A stretch of DNA of 38,917 nucleotides from Thermoleophilia bacterium (GTDB taxonomy: Bacteria > Actinomycetota > Thermoleophilia > Gaiellales > Gaiellaceae). The DNA is taken from the NCBI GenBank assembly GCA_014534345.1, contig JACVRR010000012.1, forward strand, positions 1 through 38,917, read 5' to 3'. Below the pieces are notes generated by a model. The model searched no databases. It had not been told where the DNA came from and saw nothing but the letters and a program-made list of their open reading frames with translations. Both the position numbers and the translations under genes were made by a program. Shown here one piece after another: positions 9,192-20,738 of the stretch (its first letter is position 1; every line of letters starts with the position of its first letter).

Positions 9192-9674
9192 TTACTCGGA
9201 GAGCACGAACCGGACGTAGCCGCGCTCGTGCAGGCGCTGGATCGCACGGACAGCGCGCGCGGTCGACGCTAGGCCGTAGATGCGCTCGTTCAGCGGCTGC
9301 CCGCAGCGGAGCTCGCCGTCCTCTACGTCGTCGGCGGCCTCTCCCACCGCCGCCACCGACTCGCGCGCCGCGTCGACGAACTCCTCGTGCTGCTCCTCGA
9401 TCTCAGCGGGCGGCACCAGGGCGTCGGCCTCGTCGACCACCTCTCCGAGCCTCGCGTGCAGCTCGCGCGTCTGCGTCTGGCACGCGTCGGCGGGGAGATC
9501 GCCGGCGACGACGGCGTGGTAGAGGCGGTCGGCCTCGCGCCCGGGCCCGCGCACGATCTCGAGGACGCGCTCCTCGTACTCGCGCTTCGTCAGATGCTCG
9601 TCGCCGGTCGAGCAGCCGCCCAGCGCCACCGCGAGGGCGGCGACCGCGGCGCGGGCGAGGCTACGCCCGCGCAT
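9192..9674 (-). CDS. Lipoprotein of unknown function
   Basis: A 160-aa protein with a signal peptide MRGRSLARAAVAALAVALGG ending in a lipobox, so Cys21 should be lipidated and the protein anchored on the outer face of the cytoplasmic membrane. The mature part is mostly helical and acidic, with two further cysteines (DACQ and LRCGQ) that might pair. The ATG at 9674 overlaps the end of the DUF4234 gene by 14 nt, so the two are probably co-translated. No enzymatic motif is visible. Confidence 0.8.
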   Translation of the reverse strand: MRGRSLARAAVAALAVALGGCSTGDEHLTKREYEERVLEIVRGPGREADRLYHAVVAGDLPADACQTQTRELHARLGEVVDEADALVPPAEIEEQHEEFVDAARESVAAVGEAADDVEDGELRCGQPLNERIYGLASTARAVRAIQRLHERGYVRFVLSE

Positions 9675-10134
9675 GCTCGCGCCGCCAGATCTCGTTGACG
9701 TGGTGCTGGGTGTAGGCGAGCTTCGCACCGAGGAGGAGGAGCGCCACGACGCTGAGCGCAGTGCCGACGTGCGGGCTGATCGGTACCACGTCGAGAACGA
9801 TCGGCGTCGCTACGAGCGAGAGCGCGAGCGCGACCACGAACAGCGCAAGTCCGGCTCCCGCGCTGAGGGGCCGCGCCGCGCCGCTCAAGCGCTCGGCGCG
9901 GGTGATCCGCTCGAACGTCCGCCCGACCGAGACGGCCGCGGGGACGAGCACGAGGCCGCCGAGCGTGACCGCGAGCAGCGAGCGCCGCAGGTCGACCTCG
10001 AGCGGGTTCGGGGGGCCGAAGGCGCGGCCGTACTCGCGCAGCTCGCGGTTCACGCGCCAGTACCAGATCCAGTAGTACAGCCCGCCGGTGACGACGAGCA
10101 GCAGGGCGACCGCCCACAGCCGGCGGACGCGCAC
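9661..10134 (-). CDS. DUF4234-type membrane protein
   Basis: A 157-aa membrane protein. The first helix is followed by YYWIWYWRVNRELREYG, the aromatic-then-basic motif of DUF4234 proteins. Three more hydrophobic segments follow, then a basic C-terminus with WRREHARA. Function is unknown. The GTG at 10134 lies 20 bp after the guaA stop, and the gene's end overlaps the lipoprotein start, so it probably sits at the tail of the guaBA transcript. Confidence 0.82.
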   Translation of the reverse strand: MRVRRLWAVALLLVVTGGLYYWIWYWRVNRELREYGRAFGPPNPLEVDLRRSLLAVTLGGLVLVPAAVSVGRTFERITRAERLSGAARPLSAGAGLALFVVALALSLVATPIVLDVVPISPHVGTALSVVALLLLGAKLAYTQHHVNEIWRREHARA

Positions 10135-10154
10135 GCGCGCGCCGCGGGCCTCGA

Positions 10155-11675
10155 CTACTCCCACTCGATGGTGGCGGGAGGCTTCGAGCTGAGATCGAGC
10201 GCGACCCGGTTCACCTCGGGCACCTCGTTGATGATCCGGCTCGAGATCACCTCGAGCAGGTCGTAGGGCAGCCGCGCCCAGTCGGCGGTCATCGCGTCGT
10301 CCGAGGTGACCGCGCGGACGACGATCGGGTACGCGTACGTCCGCTCGTCGCCCTGGACGCCGACCGAGCGGATCGCGGGCAGCACGGCGAAGCACTGCCA
10401 CAGCTCGCGCTCGAGCCCCGCCCGGCGCACCTCCTCCTGCAGGATCGCGTCGGCCGCCCGGAGCACGGCGAGCCGCTCGCGCGTGACCTCGCCGATGATC
10501 CGGATGGCCAGGCCCGGGCCGGGGAACGGCTGCCGCCACACCATCCGCTCCGGTAGACCGAGCTCCTGGCCGACCCGGCGCACCTCGTCCTTGAACAGCA
10601 GCCGTAGCGGCTCGACCAGCTCCATCTCCATGTCGGCCGGCAGCCCGCCGACGTTGTGGTGCGACTTGATCGTGGCAGCGACGCCGTCGGTGCCGCCCGA
10701 CTCGATCACGTCCGAGTAGAGCGTCCCCTGCACGAGGTAGCTCACGTCGCCGAGCGTGCGAGCCTCCGCCTCGAAGACCCGGATGAACTCCTCGCCGATT
10801 CGCCGCCGCTTCTCCTCCGGATCGTCGACGCCCGCGAGGCGCGAGAGGAAGCGGTCGGCGGCGTCGACGTGGACGAGCGGAACGTGGAAATGGCCGGCGA
10901 AGGCCTCGACCACCTGCTCCGCCTCGCCCGCGCGTAAGAGGCCGTGGTCGACGAACACGCACGTCAGCCGGTCGCCGACCGCCTTGTGGACGAGCAGCGC
11001 CGCGACCGCCGAGTCGACTCCGCCCGACAGCGCGCACAGCACCCGCTCGCGCCCGACCTGGGCGCGGATCCGCTCCACCTGCTCCTCGATGACCGCCGCC
11101 GGGGTCCAGGTCGGCGTCGCGCCCGCCGCCTCGTAGAGGAAGTTCTTCAGCACCGCGGTGCCGTGCGGCGTGTGCACGACCTCGGGATGGAACTGGACGC
11201 CGTACAGCCGCCGCTCGGGGTCCTCGAAGGCGGCGATCGGCGTCGACCCCGAGGTCGCCGTCACCGCGGCGCCGGCCGGCGGCTCGACGACCGAGTCGCG
11301 GTGGCTCATCCACACCGTCTGCTCGCCCGGCAGCCCCGCGAACAGCTCGCGTTCCCGGGCCCGGAGCGGGGTCTTGCCGAACTCGGAGGCGCCCGTCCGC
11401 TCGACGCGGCCGCCGAGCTCCTGCGCCATCAGCTGCATCCCGTAGCAGATGCCGAGCGTCGGGATGCCGAGCGCGAAGAGCGCGGGATCGATCCGCGGCG
11501 CGCCCTCGGCGTAGACCGAGGCCGGGCCGCCCGAGAGCACGAGCGCGGCCGGGTCGCGGCGGCGGACCTCGTCGGCGGAGACGTCGTGGCGAACGAGCTC
11601 GGAGTACACCCGGCACTCGCGCACGCGGCGAGCGATCAGCTGGGAGTACTGGCCGCCGAGGTCGAGGACGAGCAC
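10155..11675 (-). CDS. guaA: GMP synthase (glutamine-hydrolysing)
   Basis: A 506-aa protein that aminates XMP to GMP using glutamine and ATP. The N-terminal class I amidotransferase has the triad Cys77 (GICYGMQ), His163 and Glu165 (QFHPEV). The ATP-pyrophosphatase P-loop SGGVDS lies at 217-222, and the dimerisation domain ends in the expected KPPATIEWE. The GTG at 11675 is the only standard start in frame after the guaB stop, 46 bp away. Homologues often carry a few more residues, so a CTG about 36 nt upstream is possible. It follows guaB in the same direction. Confidence 0.98.
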   Translation of the reverse strand: MLVLDLGGQYSQLIARRVRECRVYSELVRHDVSADEVRRRDPAALVLSGGPASVYAEGAPRIDPALFALGIPTLGICYGMQLMAQELGGRVERTGASEFGKTPLRARERELFAGLPGEQTVWMSHRDSVVEPPAGAAVTATSGSTPIAAFEDPERRLYGVQFHPEVVHTPHGTAVLKNFLYEAAGATPTWTPAAVIEEQVERIRAQVGRERVLCALSGGVDSAVAALLVHKAVGDRLTCVFVDHGLLRAGEAEQVVEAFAGHFHVPLVHVDAADRFLSRLAGVDDPEEKRRRIGEEFIRVFEAEARTLGDVSYLVQGTLYSDVIESGGTDGVAATIKSHHNVGGLPADMEMELVEPLRLLFKDEVRRVGQELGLPERMVWRQPFPGPGLAIRIIGEVTRERLAVLRAADAILQEEVRRAGLERELWQCFAVLPAIRSVGVQGDERTYAYPIVVRAVTSDDAMTADWARLPYDLLEVISSRIINEVPEVNRVALDLSSKPPATIEWE

Positions 11676-11721
11676 CGGCCGGTCGTCGGCGCGCGCCTCC
11701 GGGCGCCGCAGCTCGACGACC

Positions 11722-15469
<3,748 letters not shown>

Positions 15470-15476
15470 GCTCCCG

Positions 15477-15482
15477 ACTCTA
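15477..15482 (-). promoter_or_regulatory. Candidate leaderless -10 box for the carboxypeptidase gene
   Basis: TAGAGT, 7 nt before the GTG at 15469, in the 24-bp gap after the LysM gene. Confidence 0.4.
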
Positions 15483-15493
15483 CCTCGCGCGGG

Positions 15494-15859
15494 TCACCGC
15501 ACCCGGATCCGCTGGTTGACGCGGAGCTGCCGGGGGTCGATGCCGGCGTTGAGCTCGAGCAGGCGCTCGACCGAGGTTCCGTGCTCGCTCGCGATCGTCT
15601 CCAGCGTGTCGTTCGGCTGCACGGTGTAGTAGACGGCCTGCGGCTGCTGGCGGCGCGGCCGTCGACGCTGCGGTCGCGTCTGCGGCTGCGGCTGGGCCTG
15701 CGTGCGTTGCTGCGCCGCGGGCGGCCGCTCGCGCCTCGACTCGCCCGCGCTTCCCGCGTCGAGCGCGGAGCGGACGAGCAGGACGGCGACGGTGGCCGCG
15801 AGGAGGAAGGCCGCCGGCGCGGCGAAGCGGGCGAACAGCCGGTTGCGACGGCTCGTCAC
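15494..15859 (-). CDS. LysM-domain membrane protein
   Basis: A 121-aa protein with an N-terminal membrane anchor (FAAPAAFLLAATVAVLLV), a Gln/Pro/Arg-rich spacer, and a C-terminal LysM domain from YTVQPNDTLETIASEHG to the end. LysM binds N-acetylglucosamine-containing glycans, so this is probably a wall-bound protein. The GTG at 15859 lies 2 bp after the pyrF stop, so it is in the same transcript. The frame upstream is pyrF shadow. The neighbouring carboxypeptidase is consistent with a wall role. Confidence 0.88.
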   Translation of the reverse strand: MTSRRNRLFARFAAPAAFLLAATVAVLLVRSALDAGSAGESRRERPPAAQQRTQAQPQPQTRPQRRRPRRQQPQAVYYTVQPNDTLETIASEHGTSVERLLELNAGIDPRQLRVNQRIRVR

Positions 15860-15861
15860 GG

Positions 15862-16779
15862 CTACCAGCCGGAGACGGCCCAGACCTCGCGCCGCAGGCG
15901 GGCGGCCTCGAAGCCGGCCGCCTCGCGCCAGTCGCCGCCGAGCGAGCGGTACGCGTAGATGATCGAGCGCGAGGCCGTCACGAGCGCGCTGGCCGGTCCG
16001 CTGCGGAACGCGCGGGCGAGGTCGGCCGGCGACGCTCCCTGCGCGCCGACGCCCGGGAGCAGGAGCACCGTCTGCGGCATCAGCCGCCTCGCCTCGCCCA
16101 CCGCGCGCGGGTGCGTGGCGCCGACCACGGCGCCGACGCTCGAGAGCCCTCGCTCGCCGACGACGTCCTCGCCCCACTCGGCCACGAGCCGGGCGACGTG
16201 CTGCCAGAGCGCCCTCCCGTCGGAGAGGATCACGTCCTGCACGTCGGCGCCGCCGGGGTTGGACGTCTTGACCAGGCAGAACAGCCCCGCCCCTTCCCGG
16301 CGGCAGGCGAGCAGCAGCGGCTCCAGCGCGTCCCGCCCGAGGTAGGTGTTCGCCGTCAGCGCGTCGGCGAGCGGGGGGGCGCCGCTGCGGGACTCGAGGT
16401 ACGCCGCCGCGTAGGCGCGGGCGGTCGAGGCGACGTCCCCGCGCTTGCCGTCGGCGATCACGAGCCGCCCGGCCCCGCGCGCGTAGGCGCAGGCGTCCTC
16501 TAACGCGCGGGCGCCGGGCGCCCCGAGCGCCTCGAAGAACGCGAGCTGCGGTTTCACCGCGACGACATACGGGGCGACGGCGTCGACGAGTCCGCGGCAG
16601 AAGCGACCGCAGGCGGCCGCCGCCGCGTCGGCGCCGAGGTGGACGTCGCCGCGTAGCTCGACGGGGAGCAGCTCGGGCCGCGGATCGAGCCCGACGACGA
16701 GCTGGCTTCGCTTGCGCTCGACGGCGTCGGCGAGGCGGTCGGCGAACAGCGTCGTCGCGACTGCTACCCCGCGCTCCAT
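15862..16779 (-). CDS. pyrF: Orotidine 5'-phosphate decarboxylase
   Basis: A 305-aa PyrF of the longer subfamily. It converts OMP to UMP, the last step of pyrimidine synthesis. The catalytic array is ADGKRGD (Asp110, Lys112, Asp115), with Lys76 and FFEALG before it and an LLPGVGAQG phosphate loop near the C-terminus. The start is ATG at 16779, with TAGCCT 7 nt upstream. It is separated from pyrE by hupB, so two pyrimidine enzymes flank the nucleoid protein. Confidence 0.96.
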   Translation of the reverse strand: MERGVAVATTLFADRLADAVERKRSQLVVGLDPRPELLPVELRGDVHLGADAAAAACGRFCRGLVDAVAPYVVAVKPQLAFFEALGAPGARALEDACAYARGAGRLVIADGKRGDVASTARAYAAAYLESRSGAPPLADALTANTYLGRDALEPLLLACRREGAGLFCLVKTSNPGGADVQDVILSDGRALWQHVARLVAEWGEDVVGERGLSSVGAVVGATHPRAVGEARRLMPQTVLLLPGVGAQGASPADLARAFRSGPASALVTASRSIIYAYRSLGGDWREAAGFEAARLRREVWAVSGW

Positions 16780-16786
16780 CGGGGTG

Positions 16787-16792
16787 AGGCTA
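16787..16792 (-). promoter_or_regulatory. Candidate leaderless -10 box for pyrF
   Basis: TAGCCT (TANNNT), 7 nt before the pyrF ATG and just downstream of the tandem hairpins that follow hupB. Confidence 0.4.
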
Positions 16793-16797
16793 CAGCG

Positions 16798-16855
16798 CCC
16801 GCCGACCGGCGGGGGAGGCGCCTTCGGGCGTCGCGGAGGGCAACGCCCGGGCGCC
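16798..16855 (-). terminator. Two tandem GC hairpins between hupB and pyrF
   Basis: The larger hairpin pairs GGCGCC 16817-16822 with 16850-16855 and GGGCGT 16826-16831 with ACGCCC 16843-16848 around an 11-nt loop. The smaller pairs CCCGCCG 16798-16804 with CGGCGGG 16807-16813. There is no T-tract. They could terminate the hupB transcript before a separate pyrF promoter. Confidence 0.45.
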
Positions 16856-16872
16856 AGCGAGGACCGTGGCGC

Positions 16873-17154
16873 TTACGACCCCTTGACGGCGGACTTGAGC
16901 GCGCTGCCGGCCGAGAACTTCGGGACGCGGGCCGCTGCGATCTGGACCTTCTGGCCGGGGTTGCGCGGGTTCACTCCCTCGCGTGCCTTCCGCTCCGCGG
17001 TCGAGAACTTGCCGAACCCGGTGAAGGTGATCGCCTCGCCGGTCTTGAGCGCGTCGGTGACGGACTCGAGGAAGGCGTCAACCGCCTTCGCCGCCTCGCG
17101 CTGCGACAGCCCGCTCTTCTGTGCCACCCGGCCCACGAACTCCTGCTTGGTCAC
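16873..17154 (-). CDS. hupB: HU-family nucleoid protein
   Basis: A 93-aa HU/IHF protein with the helical N-terminus TKQEFVGRVAQKSGLSQREA, the GFGKFS strand, and the DNA-contacting beta arm with RNPGQ. It bends and compacts DNA as a dimer. There is no Lys-rich tail like that of mycobacterial HupB. The GTG at 17154 has a good Shine-Dalgarno site (AGAGGAGAGG) and a candidate promoter at 17195-17223. Confidence 0.96.
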   Translation of the reverse strand: MTKQEFVGRVAQKSGLSQREAAKAVDAFLESVTDALKTGEAITFTGFGKFSTAERKAREGVNPRNPGQKVQIAAARVPKFSAGSALKSAVKGS

Positions 17155-17194
17155 GATCCCTCTCCTCTCGTCGCGGCGGAACCAACGGGCGAAG

Positions 17195-17223
17195 AACCTA
17201 CCAGCCGCGTCCTTTCCGCTCAA
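17195..17223 (-). promoter_or_regulatory. Candidate hupB promoter
   Basis: On the minus strand TTGAGC is followed, after exactly 17 nt, by TAGGTT, in the 65-bp pyrE-hupB gap. Agreement with consensus is 4 of 6 and 3 of 6. The -35 overlaps the pyrE stop. Confidence 0.35.
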
Positions 17224-17777
17224 CCACGCGGGTTTGCGGCGGTTTTTGCCTCTTCCAGGAGCTGGCTGGCGCGATACAGCGGCCACAGCCGCACCGCGTG
17301 CCGCGCGAGCTGGTCGACGCCGCCCTCCTCGCGGTCGACGACGCAGATCGCCGTCCTGCACTCCAGCTCGGCCTCGCGCAGGGCCTCGACGGCCGCGAGC
17401 GCGGCTCCGCCGGAGGTGACGATGTCCTCGATCAGACAGGCCCGCTCGCCGCGCTCGAACGCGCCTTCGATCCGCTTCGCCGTCCCGTAGGCCTTCGCCT
17501 CGCGTCGGACGATCACGAACGGGAGCCCGGATGCGAGCGACGCGGCGGCGGCGAGCACCACCGCGCCGAGCTCGGGGGCCGCCAGGAGGGTCGCGTCCGG
17601 CTCGTGCTCGCGCACCGCCGCGGCCAGGCGCTCGCCCAGCGGGCGCAGGACCTCCGGCCGCGTCTCGAAGCGGTACTTGTCGAGGTACCAGCGCGAGCGC
17701 CGGCCCGAGCGGAGGACGAAGTCGCCCTCGAGCAGCGCTTGCCGTCGCAGCGCGGCGAGCAGATCCGCGTCGTTCAT
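17220..17777 (-). CDS. pyrE: Orotate phosphoribosyltransferase
   Basis: A 185-aa type I PRTase that joins orotate to PRPP, giving OMP for PyrF. The PRPP loop is CLIEDIVTSGGAAL, and the N-terminal LRSGRRSRWYLDKY and the RREAKAYGT flexible loop fit PyrE. The ATG at 17777 overlaps the stop of the preceding 67-aa gene as ATGA. Confidence 0.96.
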   Translation of the reverse strand: MNDADLLAALRRQALLEGDFVLRSGRRSRWYLDKYRFETRPEVLRPLGERLAAAVREHEPDATLLAAPELGAVVLAAAASLASGLPFVIVRREAKAYGTAKRIEGAFERGERACLIEDIVTSGGAALAAVEALREAELECRTAICVVDREEGGVDQLARHAVRLWPLYRASQLLEEAKTAANPRG

Positions 17778-17977
17778 CCTCCCCGCGCCCCCCGCACGGC
17801 CCGGCGTGCGAGCGCGAGCAGGTCGTCGGCCGCCGTGCTTCCCGCCTCGAGACCCACCATCGAGCCGTCGCCGTACTCGAGCTCGACGCGCTCGCGCCCT
17901 CGGCGGCGCCGCGCGGCCAGCGCGGCGCCCGTGCCCGCGACCGCGCCCGCCACGCCGACCGCGCTACGCAGTCGCAT
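17774..17977 (-). CDS. 67-aa protein with one hydrophobic segment
   Basis: A small protein with an Ala/Gly-rich N-terminal helix (VGVAGAVAGTGAALAA), an Arg-rich stop-transfer stretch (RRRRGRER), and an acidic soluble tail. It is probably a single-pass membrane protein. It overlaps the Roadblock gene by 14 nt at its start and pyrE by ATGA at its end, so it is a real member of the operon. I do not recognise a family. Confidence 0.65.
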   Translation of the reverse strand: MRLRSAVGVAGAVAGTGAALAARRRRGRERVELEYGDGSMVGLEAGSTAADDLLALARRAVRGARGG

Positions 17978-18332
17978 CGCTCACCTCGGCTCCGCGCTGC
18001 GCTCGCACCCGGCGCAGCAGGCCGCTCAGGTCGTGCAGGACGAGCGGCGCCGTCGCAGCGCGAGCCGTGATCGCGGCGGCGGTGCGCTCGCCTGCGCGGC
18101 GAACGAAGAGCGCGGCGCCGTCGAGCGACGCCTCGAGGCGGACGAGCGGCGCCCGTTGCCCCGGCTTGACCCGTTCGGCGACGGTTACGACGTCGCGGAC
18201 CGCGCGGGCGAAGGCCTCGGCGCGCTCCCCGCTCAGGGTCGAGGCGACGATCTCGTCCCCGTCGAGGATCGTGGCGGCCTCGACCTCGGGGTTGACCTCG
18301 AGCAGCTCCGCGAGCGCGCGCTCCGCCTCCAC
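17964..18332 (-). CDS. Roadblock/LC7-domain protein
   Basis: A 122-aa protein with the alpha-beta pattern of bacterial Roadblock/LC7 domains: an N-terminal helix ALAELLEVNPEVEAA, strand ATILDGDEIVAS, then a helix and a second strand pair ending LFVRRAG. Such proteins often act with small GTPases or as dimeric regulators, but no MglA-like gene is nearby. The GTG at 18332 has TAGCGT 8 nt upstream and no Shine-Dalgarno site. It is the first gene of the leftward pyrE operon and diverges from the YihY gene. Confidence 0.72.
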   Translation of the reverse strand: MEAERALAELLEVNPEVEAATILDGDEIVASTLSGERAEAFARAVRDVVTVAERVKPGQRAPLVRLEASLDGAALFVRRAGERTAAAITARAATAPLVLHDLSGLLRRVRAQRGAEVSDATA

Positions 18333-18340
18333 GCCGCGAG

Positions 18341-18346
18341 ACGCTA
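18341..18346 (-). promoter_or_regulatory. Candidate leaderless -10 box for the Roadblock-pyrE operon
   Basis: TAGCGT, 8 nt before the GTG at 18332, within the 57-bp divergent spacer. Confidence 0.4.
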
Positions 18347-18389
18347 CACGCGCTGGCTCGGTCGCAGCTTTGGCGGGGATACTGCGCTG

Positions 18390-19202
18390 GTGGCCGGGCC
18401 CGTCCGGAAGTACTTCGCCGACCGCGGCCCGCACCTCGCCGCGATGATCGCGTACTTCGCGCTCCTGTCGCTCGTCCCACTCGTGTTCCTGGCGCTGGCG
18501 CTCCTCGGGGTGACCGGCCGGGCGCAGGAGTCGAGCTACCTCGTCACCGAGTTCCGCCGCTTCTTCCCGTCGCAGTCGGTGGAGGGGGTGCTCCGCGTCG
18601 TGAGCGAGCTGCGCGAGAACGCGCTGGCCTTCGGGATCGCCGGCGTCGTGTTCCTGGCTTGGAGCTCGCTGTCGCTCTTCAGCGTGCTCGAGTCGGCGTT
18701 CAACGTCGTCTACGGCCGTCCGAACCGGCCGTTCCTGCTCGGCAAGGCGCTCGCGCTCGGCCTGCTCGTCTCGTCGCTGGTGGTGCTCTTCGCCGGCCTG
18801 GTCGTCGCCTCGGTCGGGATCGAGCTCGGACGCCACTACGCCGAGGGAGCGCTCGCCAATGTGTACGTCGCGTTCGCGCTCTCGGTGCTCGTCTCGACCG
18901 CGGCCACGTTCGCCTTCCTCGTGGCCGTGTACTACCTGCTGACGAACGAGCAGGTCGACCTGCGCGAGGTCATGCCGGGCGCGGCGATGGCGACGTTGCT
19001 GCTGCAGGTGACGTTCCAGATCCTGCCGGCGTACGTCCGCGTGTCCCGCGACTTCGCCACGCTGCAGGCGTTCGGCGCGCCGGCGATCCTCCTCGTCTGG
19101 CTCTATCTGATGGCGAACCTGATCGTGCTCGGCGCCGAGCTCAACTGGTGGCTCGCCCGGCGCCCGCCCGTCGAAGGCGAGGAGGCGGCGGGACTCGCCT
19201 GA
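18390..19202 (+). CDS. YihY/BrkB-family membrane protein
   Basis: A 270-aa protein with six hydrophobic segments and the family's N-terminal signature RGPHLAAMIAYFALLSLVPL, followed by LFSVLESAFNVVYG and the C-terminal NLIVLGAELNWWLARR. YihY/BrkB proteins are inner-membrane proteins of uncertain function; they were once annotated as ribonuclease BN. The GTG at 18390 is chosen because the family begins a few residues before the first helix; GGGGA lies about 10 nt upstream. It is convergent with rdgB. Confidence 0.9.
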   Translation: MAGPVRKYFADRGPHLAAMIAYFALLSLVPLVFLALALLGVTGRAQESSYLVTEFRRFFPSQSVEGVLRVVSELRENALAFGIAGVVFLAWSSLSLFSVLESAFNVVYGRPNRPFLLGKALALGLLVSSLVVLFAGLVVASVGIELGRHYAEGALANVYVAFALSVLVSTAATFAFLVAVYYLLTNEQVDLREVMPGAAMATLLLQVTFQILPAYVRVSRDFATLQAFGAPAILLVWLYLMANLIVLGAELNWWLARRPPVEGEEAAGLA

Positions 19203-19276
19203 CGGGCACGGACTGCGCTCGGGCCGATGCCTCCGGTCGGTGACTCCGGCGGCCGTGGCTGTTCGGGACGTGACCC

Positions 19277-19289
19277 GGTGCCAGACACC
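19277..19289. repeat. REP-like palindrome, copy 1
   Basis: GGTGCCAGACACC is an imperfect palindrome (one C-A mismatch about a central A). It matches copy 2 at 12 of 13 positions. Confidence 0.5.
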
Positions 19290-19399
19290 CTCACCGAGGT
19301 GTCACGGAGGTGTGACGGAAGTGCGCGGATCGATCCGCAGCCGGCGAGCTCGAGCCGTTTCCGGACCTCGCGCCTGCCTGGCCCGAACGGCCACGGCCG

Positions 19400-19412
19400 G
19401 GTGTCAGACACC
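19400..19412. repeat. REP-like palindrome, copy 2
   Basis: GGTGTCAGACACC is a perfect 6-bp hairpin around a central A, extended by two more pairs after a G-G mismatch. It resembles the short palindromes that accompany REP-associated tyrosine transposases, but no transposase is in the window. Confidence 0.5.
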
Positions 19413-19512
19413 GGGACCGGACTCGCCGGGACGCGTCCGTGCCGGCCCCTCCACCCGGGCACCGGGCTCCTCCAGGGCCGGGCGGCGGCGACGTCCCCCC
19501 CGGGGGGCGCGG

Positions 19513-20061
19513 TCAGGAGGCAATCTGCTCGAGCAGGGCGCGCGCCGCGCGCGCCCGATGGGAGTGCTCGCGCTTCCACGCGTTCCCGAGCTCCGCCACC
19601 GTTCGCTCTTCGCCGTCCGGGACGAAGACCGGGTCGTAGCCGAAGCCCTCGCTCCCGCGCGCCTCGTGTGCGACGCACCCGGCGAGGGTGCCCCGAATGA
19701 CGACCTCCTTCCCCTCGGGCGAGAGCGCGACGATCGCGCAGACGTAGCGCGCGCTGCGGTCCTCGACGCCCTCGACCTCACGGAGCAGCCGGTCCTGCCA
19801 GCCCTCGTAGCGCGCGGAGTGGACGCCGGGGCCACCGCCGAGCGCGGCCACTTCGATCCCGGAGTCCTCGCCGAGCACCCACGCGCCGGGGTCGGCCAGC
19901 GGTCGCGCGAACCGCGCCTTCCCGCGCGCGTTCGCCTCATACGTGGAGCCTTCCTCGGGCGGGAACTCGACCCCCTCGACCAGCGACAGCTCCCAGCCCG
20001 GGAGCGCGCCGCGGAGCTCGTCGAGCTTGTGCCGGTTGCCCGACGCGAGGACCGCCCTCAC
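19513..20061 (-). CDS. rdgB: dITP/XTP pyrophosphatase (RdgB/HAM1)
   Basis: A 182-aa house-cleaning enzyme that hydrolyses ITP, dITP and XTP to monophosphates. It begins with VLASGNRHKLDEL, then has EDSGIEVAALGG (catalytic acidic residues), SARYEG, and GFGYDPVFVPDG near the C-terminus. All family motifs are present. The GTG at 20061 overlaps the MgtC-like gene's stop as GTGA. It sits downstream of rph, a common bacterial arrangement. Confidence 0.95.
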   Translation of the reverse strand: MRAVLASGNRHKLDELRGALPGWELSLVEGVEFPPEEGSTYEANARGKARFARPLADPGAWVLGEDSGIEVAALGGGPGVHSARYEGWQDRLLREVEGVEDRSARYVCAIVALSPEGKEVVIRGTLAGCVAHEARGSEGFGYDPVFVPDGEERTVAELGNAWKREHSHRARAARALLEQIAS

Positions 20062-20738
20062 TGCGCCCAGGCGGCGTTGCGGACGCCGCGGACGGCGCCC
20101 ACGACGTCGAGCAGCGGCGCGTACTCCTGACGGCGGCCGCTGAGGACGAGCTCGAGCATCCGCGCGTCGTCCTCCTCGGCGAGCTTGGCCGACTCGACCA
20201 CGACCCCGGCCTCCTCGACTGCGCCGATCACGTCCGCGACGCGGCCGCCGGGCTCGAGCTCGACCGAGAGCCGCTGCGCGCCCTTGGAGCGCACGCCGAC
20301 CATCGCCGCAAGCTGGCGCAGCGGCCAGAGGCTGGCCAGCACGATCGCCGACGTCAGCGCGGCCAGCTCGTAGAGGCCGACCGCGGACGCCGTGCCGATC
20401 GCCGCGACGACCCACAGCGAGGCGGCCGTCGTCAGCCCCCGCACGTTGATCCCGTGCCTGATGATCGCGCCGCCGCCGAGGAAGCCGATGCCCGTGACGA
20501 CGTACGCGGTGACGCGCGAGGGGTCGAGGACGATCCCCTCGCGGTTGCCGAACTGCAGCTCGCTCCACCCGTAGTTGCCGCCGAGCACGAAGAGGCAGGC
20601 GCCCACGCCGACGAGCATGTGCGTTCGCAGTCCGGCCTCCTGCTCGCGGAGCTCCCGCTCGAGCCCGATCACGCCGGCCAGGCCCGCGGCGACGAGGAGG
20701 CGCAGGAGCGCCTCCCACAGCTCGATCTCAGGTCCCAA
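20058..20738 (-). CDS. MgtC/SapB-family membrane protein
   Basis: A 226-aa protein whose N-terminal half has about four transmembrane helices with MgtC motifs: VIGLERELREQEAGLRTHMLV and GIGFLGGGAIIRHG followed by VRGLTTAASLWV. The C-terminal soluble part (about 150-226) resembles the ACT-like regulatory domain of MgtC relatives. Members affect magnesium homeostasis or ATP synthase. The start appears to be TTG at 20738, overlapping the end of rph by 11 nt; no ATG or GTG is available before the first helix. Confidence 0.88.
   Translation of the reverse strand: MGPEIELWEALLRLLVAAGLAGVIGLERELREQEAGLRTHMLVGVGACLFVLGGNYGWSELQFGNREGIVLDPSRVTAYVVTGIGFLGGGAIIRHGINVRGLTTAASLWVVAAIGTASAVGLYELAALTSAIVLASLWPLRQLAAMVGVRSKGAQRLSVELEPGGRVADVIGAVEEAGVVVESAKLAEEDDARMLELVLSGRRQEYAPLLDVVGAVRGVRNAAWAQ

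Larger units (their letters stand above)
19203..19512. other. 310-bp convergent spacer with repeats, no gene
   Basis: It lies between the YihY and rdgB stops. It holds two REP-like palindromes (19277-19289 and 19400-19412), an 11-bp tandem repeat AGGTGTSACGG at 19298-19317, a perfect 14-bp palindrome GCGGATCGATCCGC at 19325-19338, and a C7G6 run at 19494-19506. No open frame here looks coding. Confidence 0.6.

Noticed and set aside
19494-19506. C7G6 run as a G-quadruplex or terminator
   Set aside because: A single C-run followed by a G-run cannot make a four-run quadruplex or a hairpin loop; it is noted as composition only.
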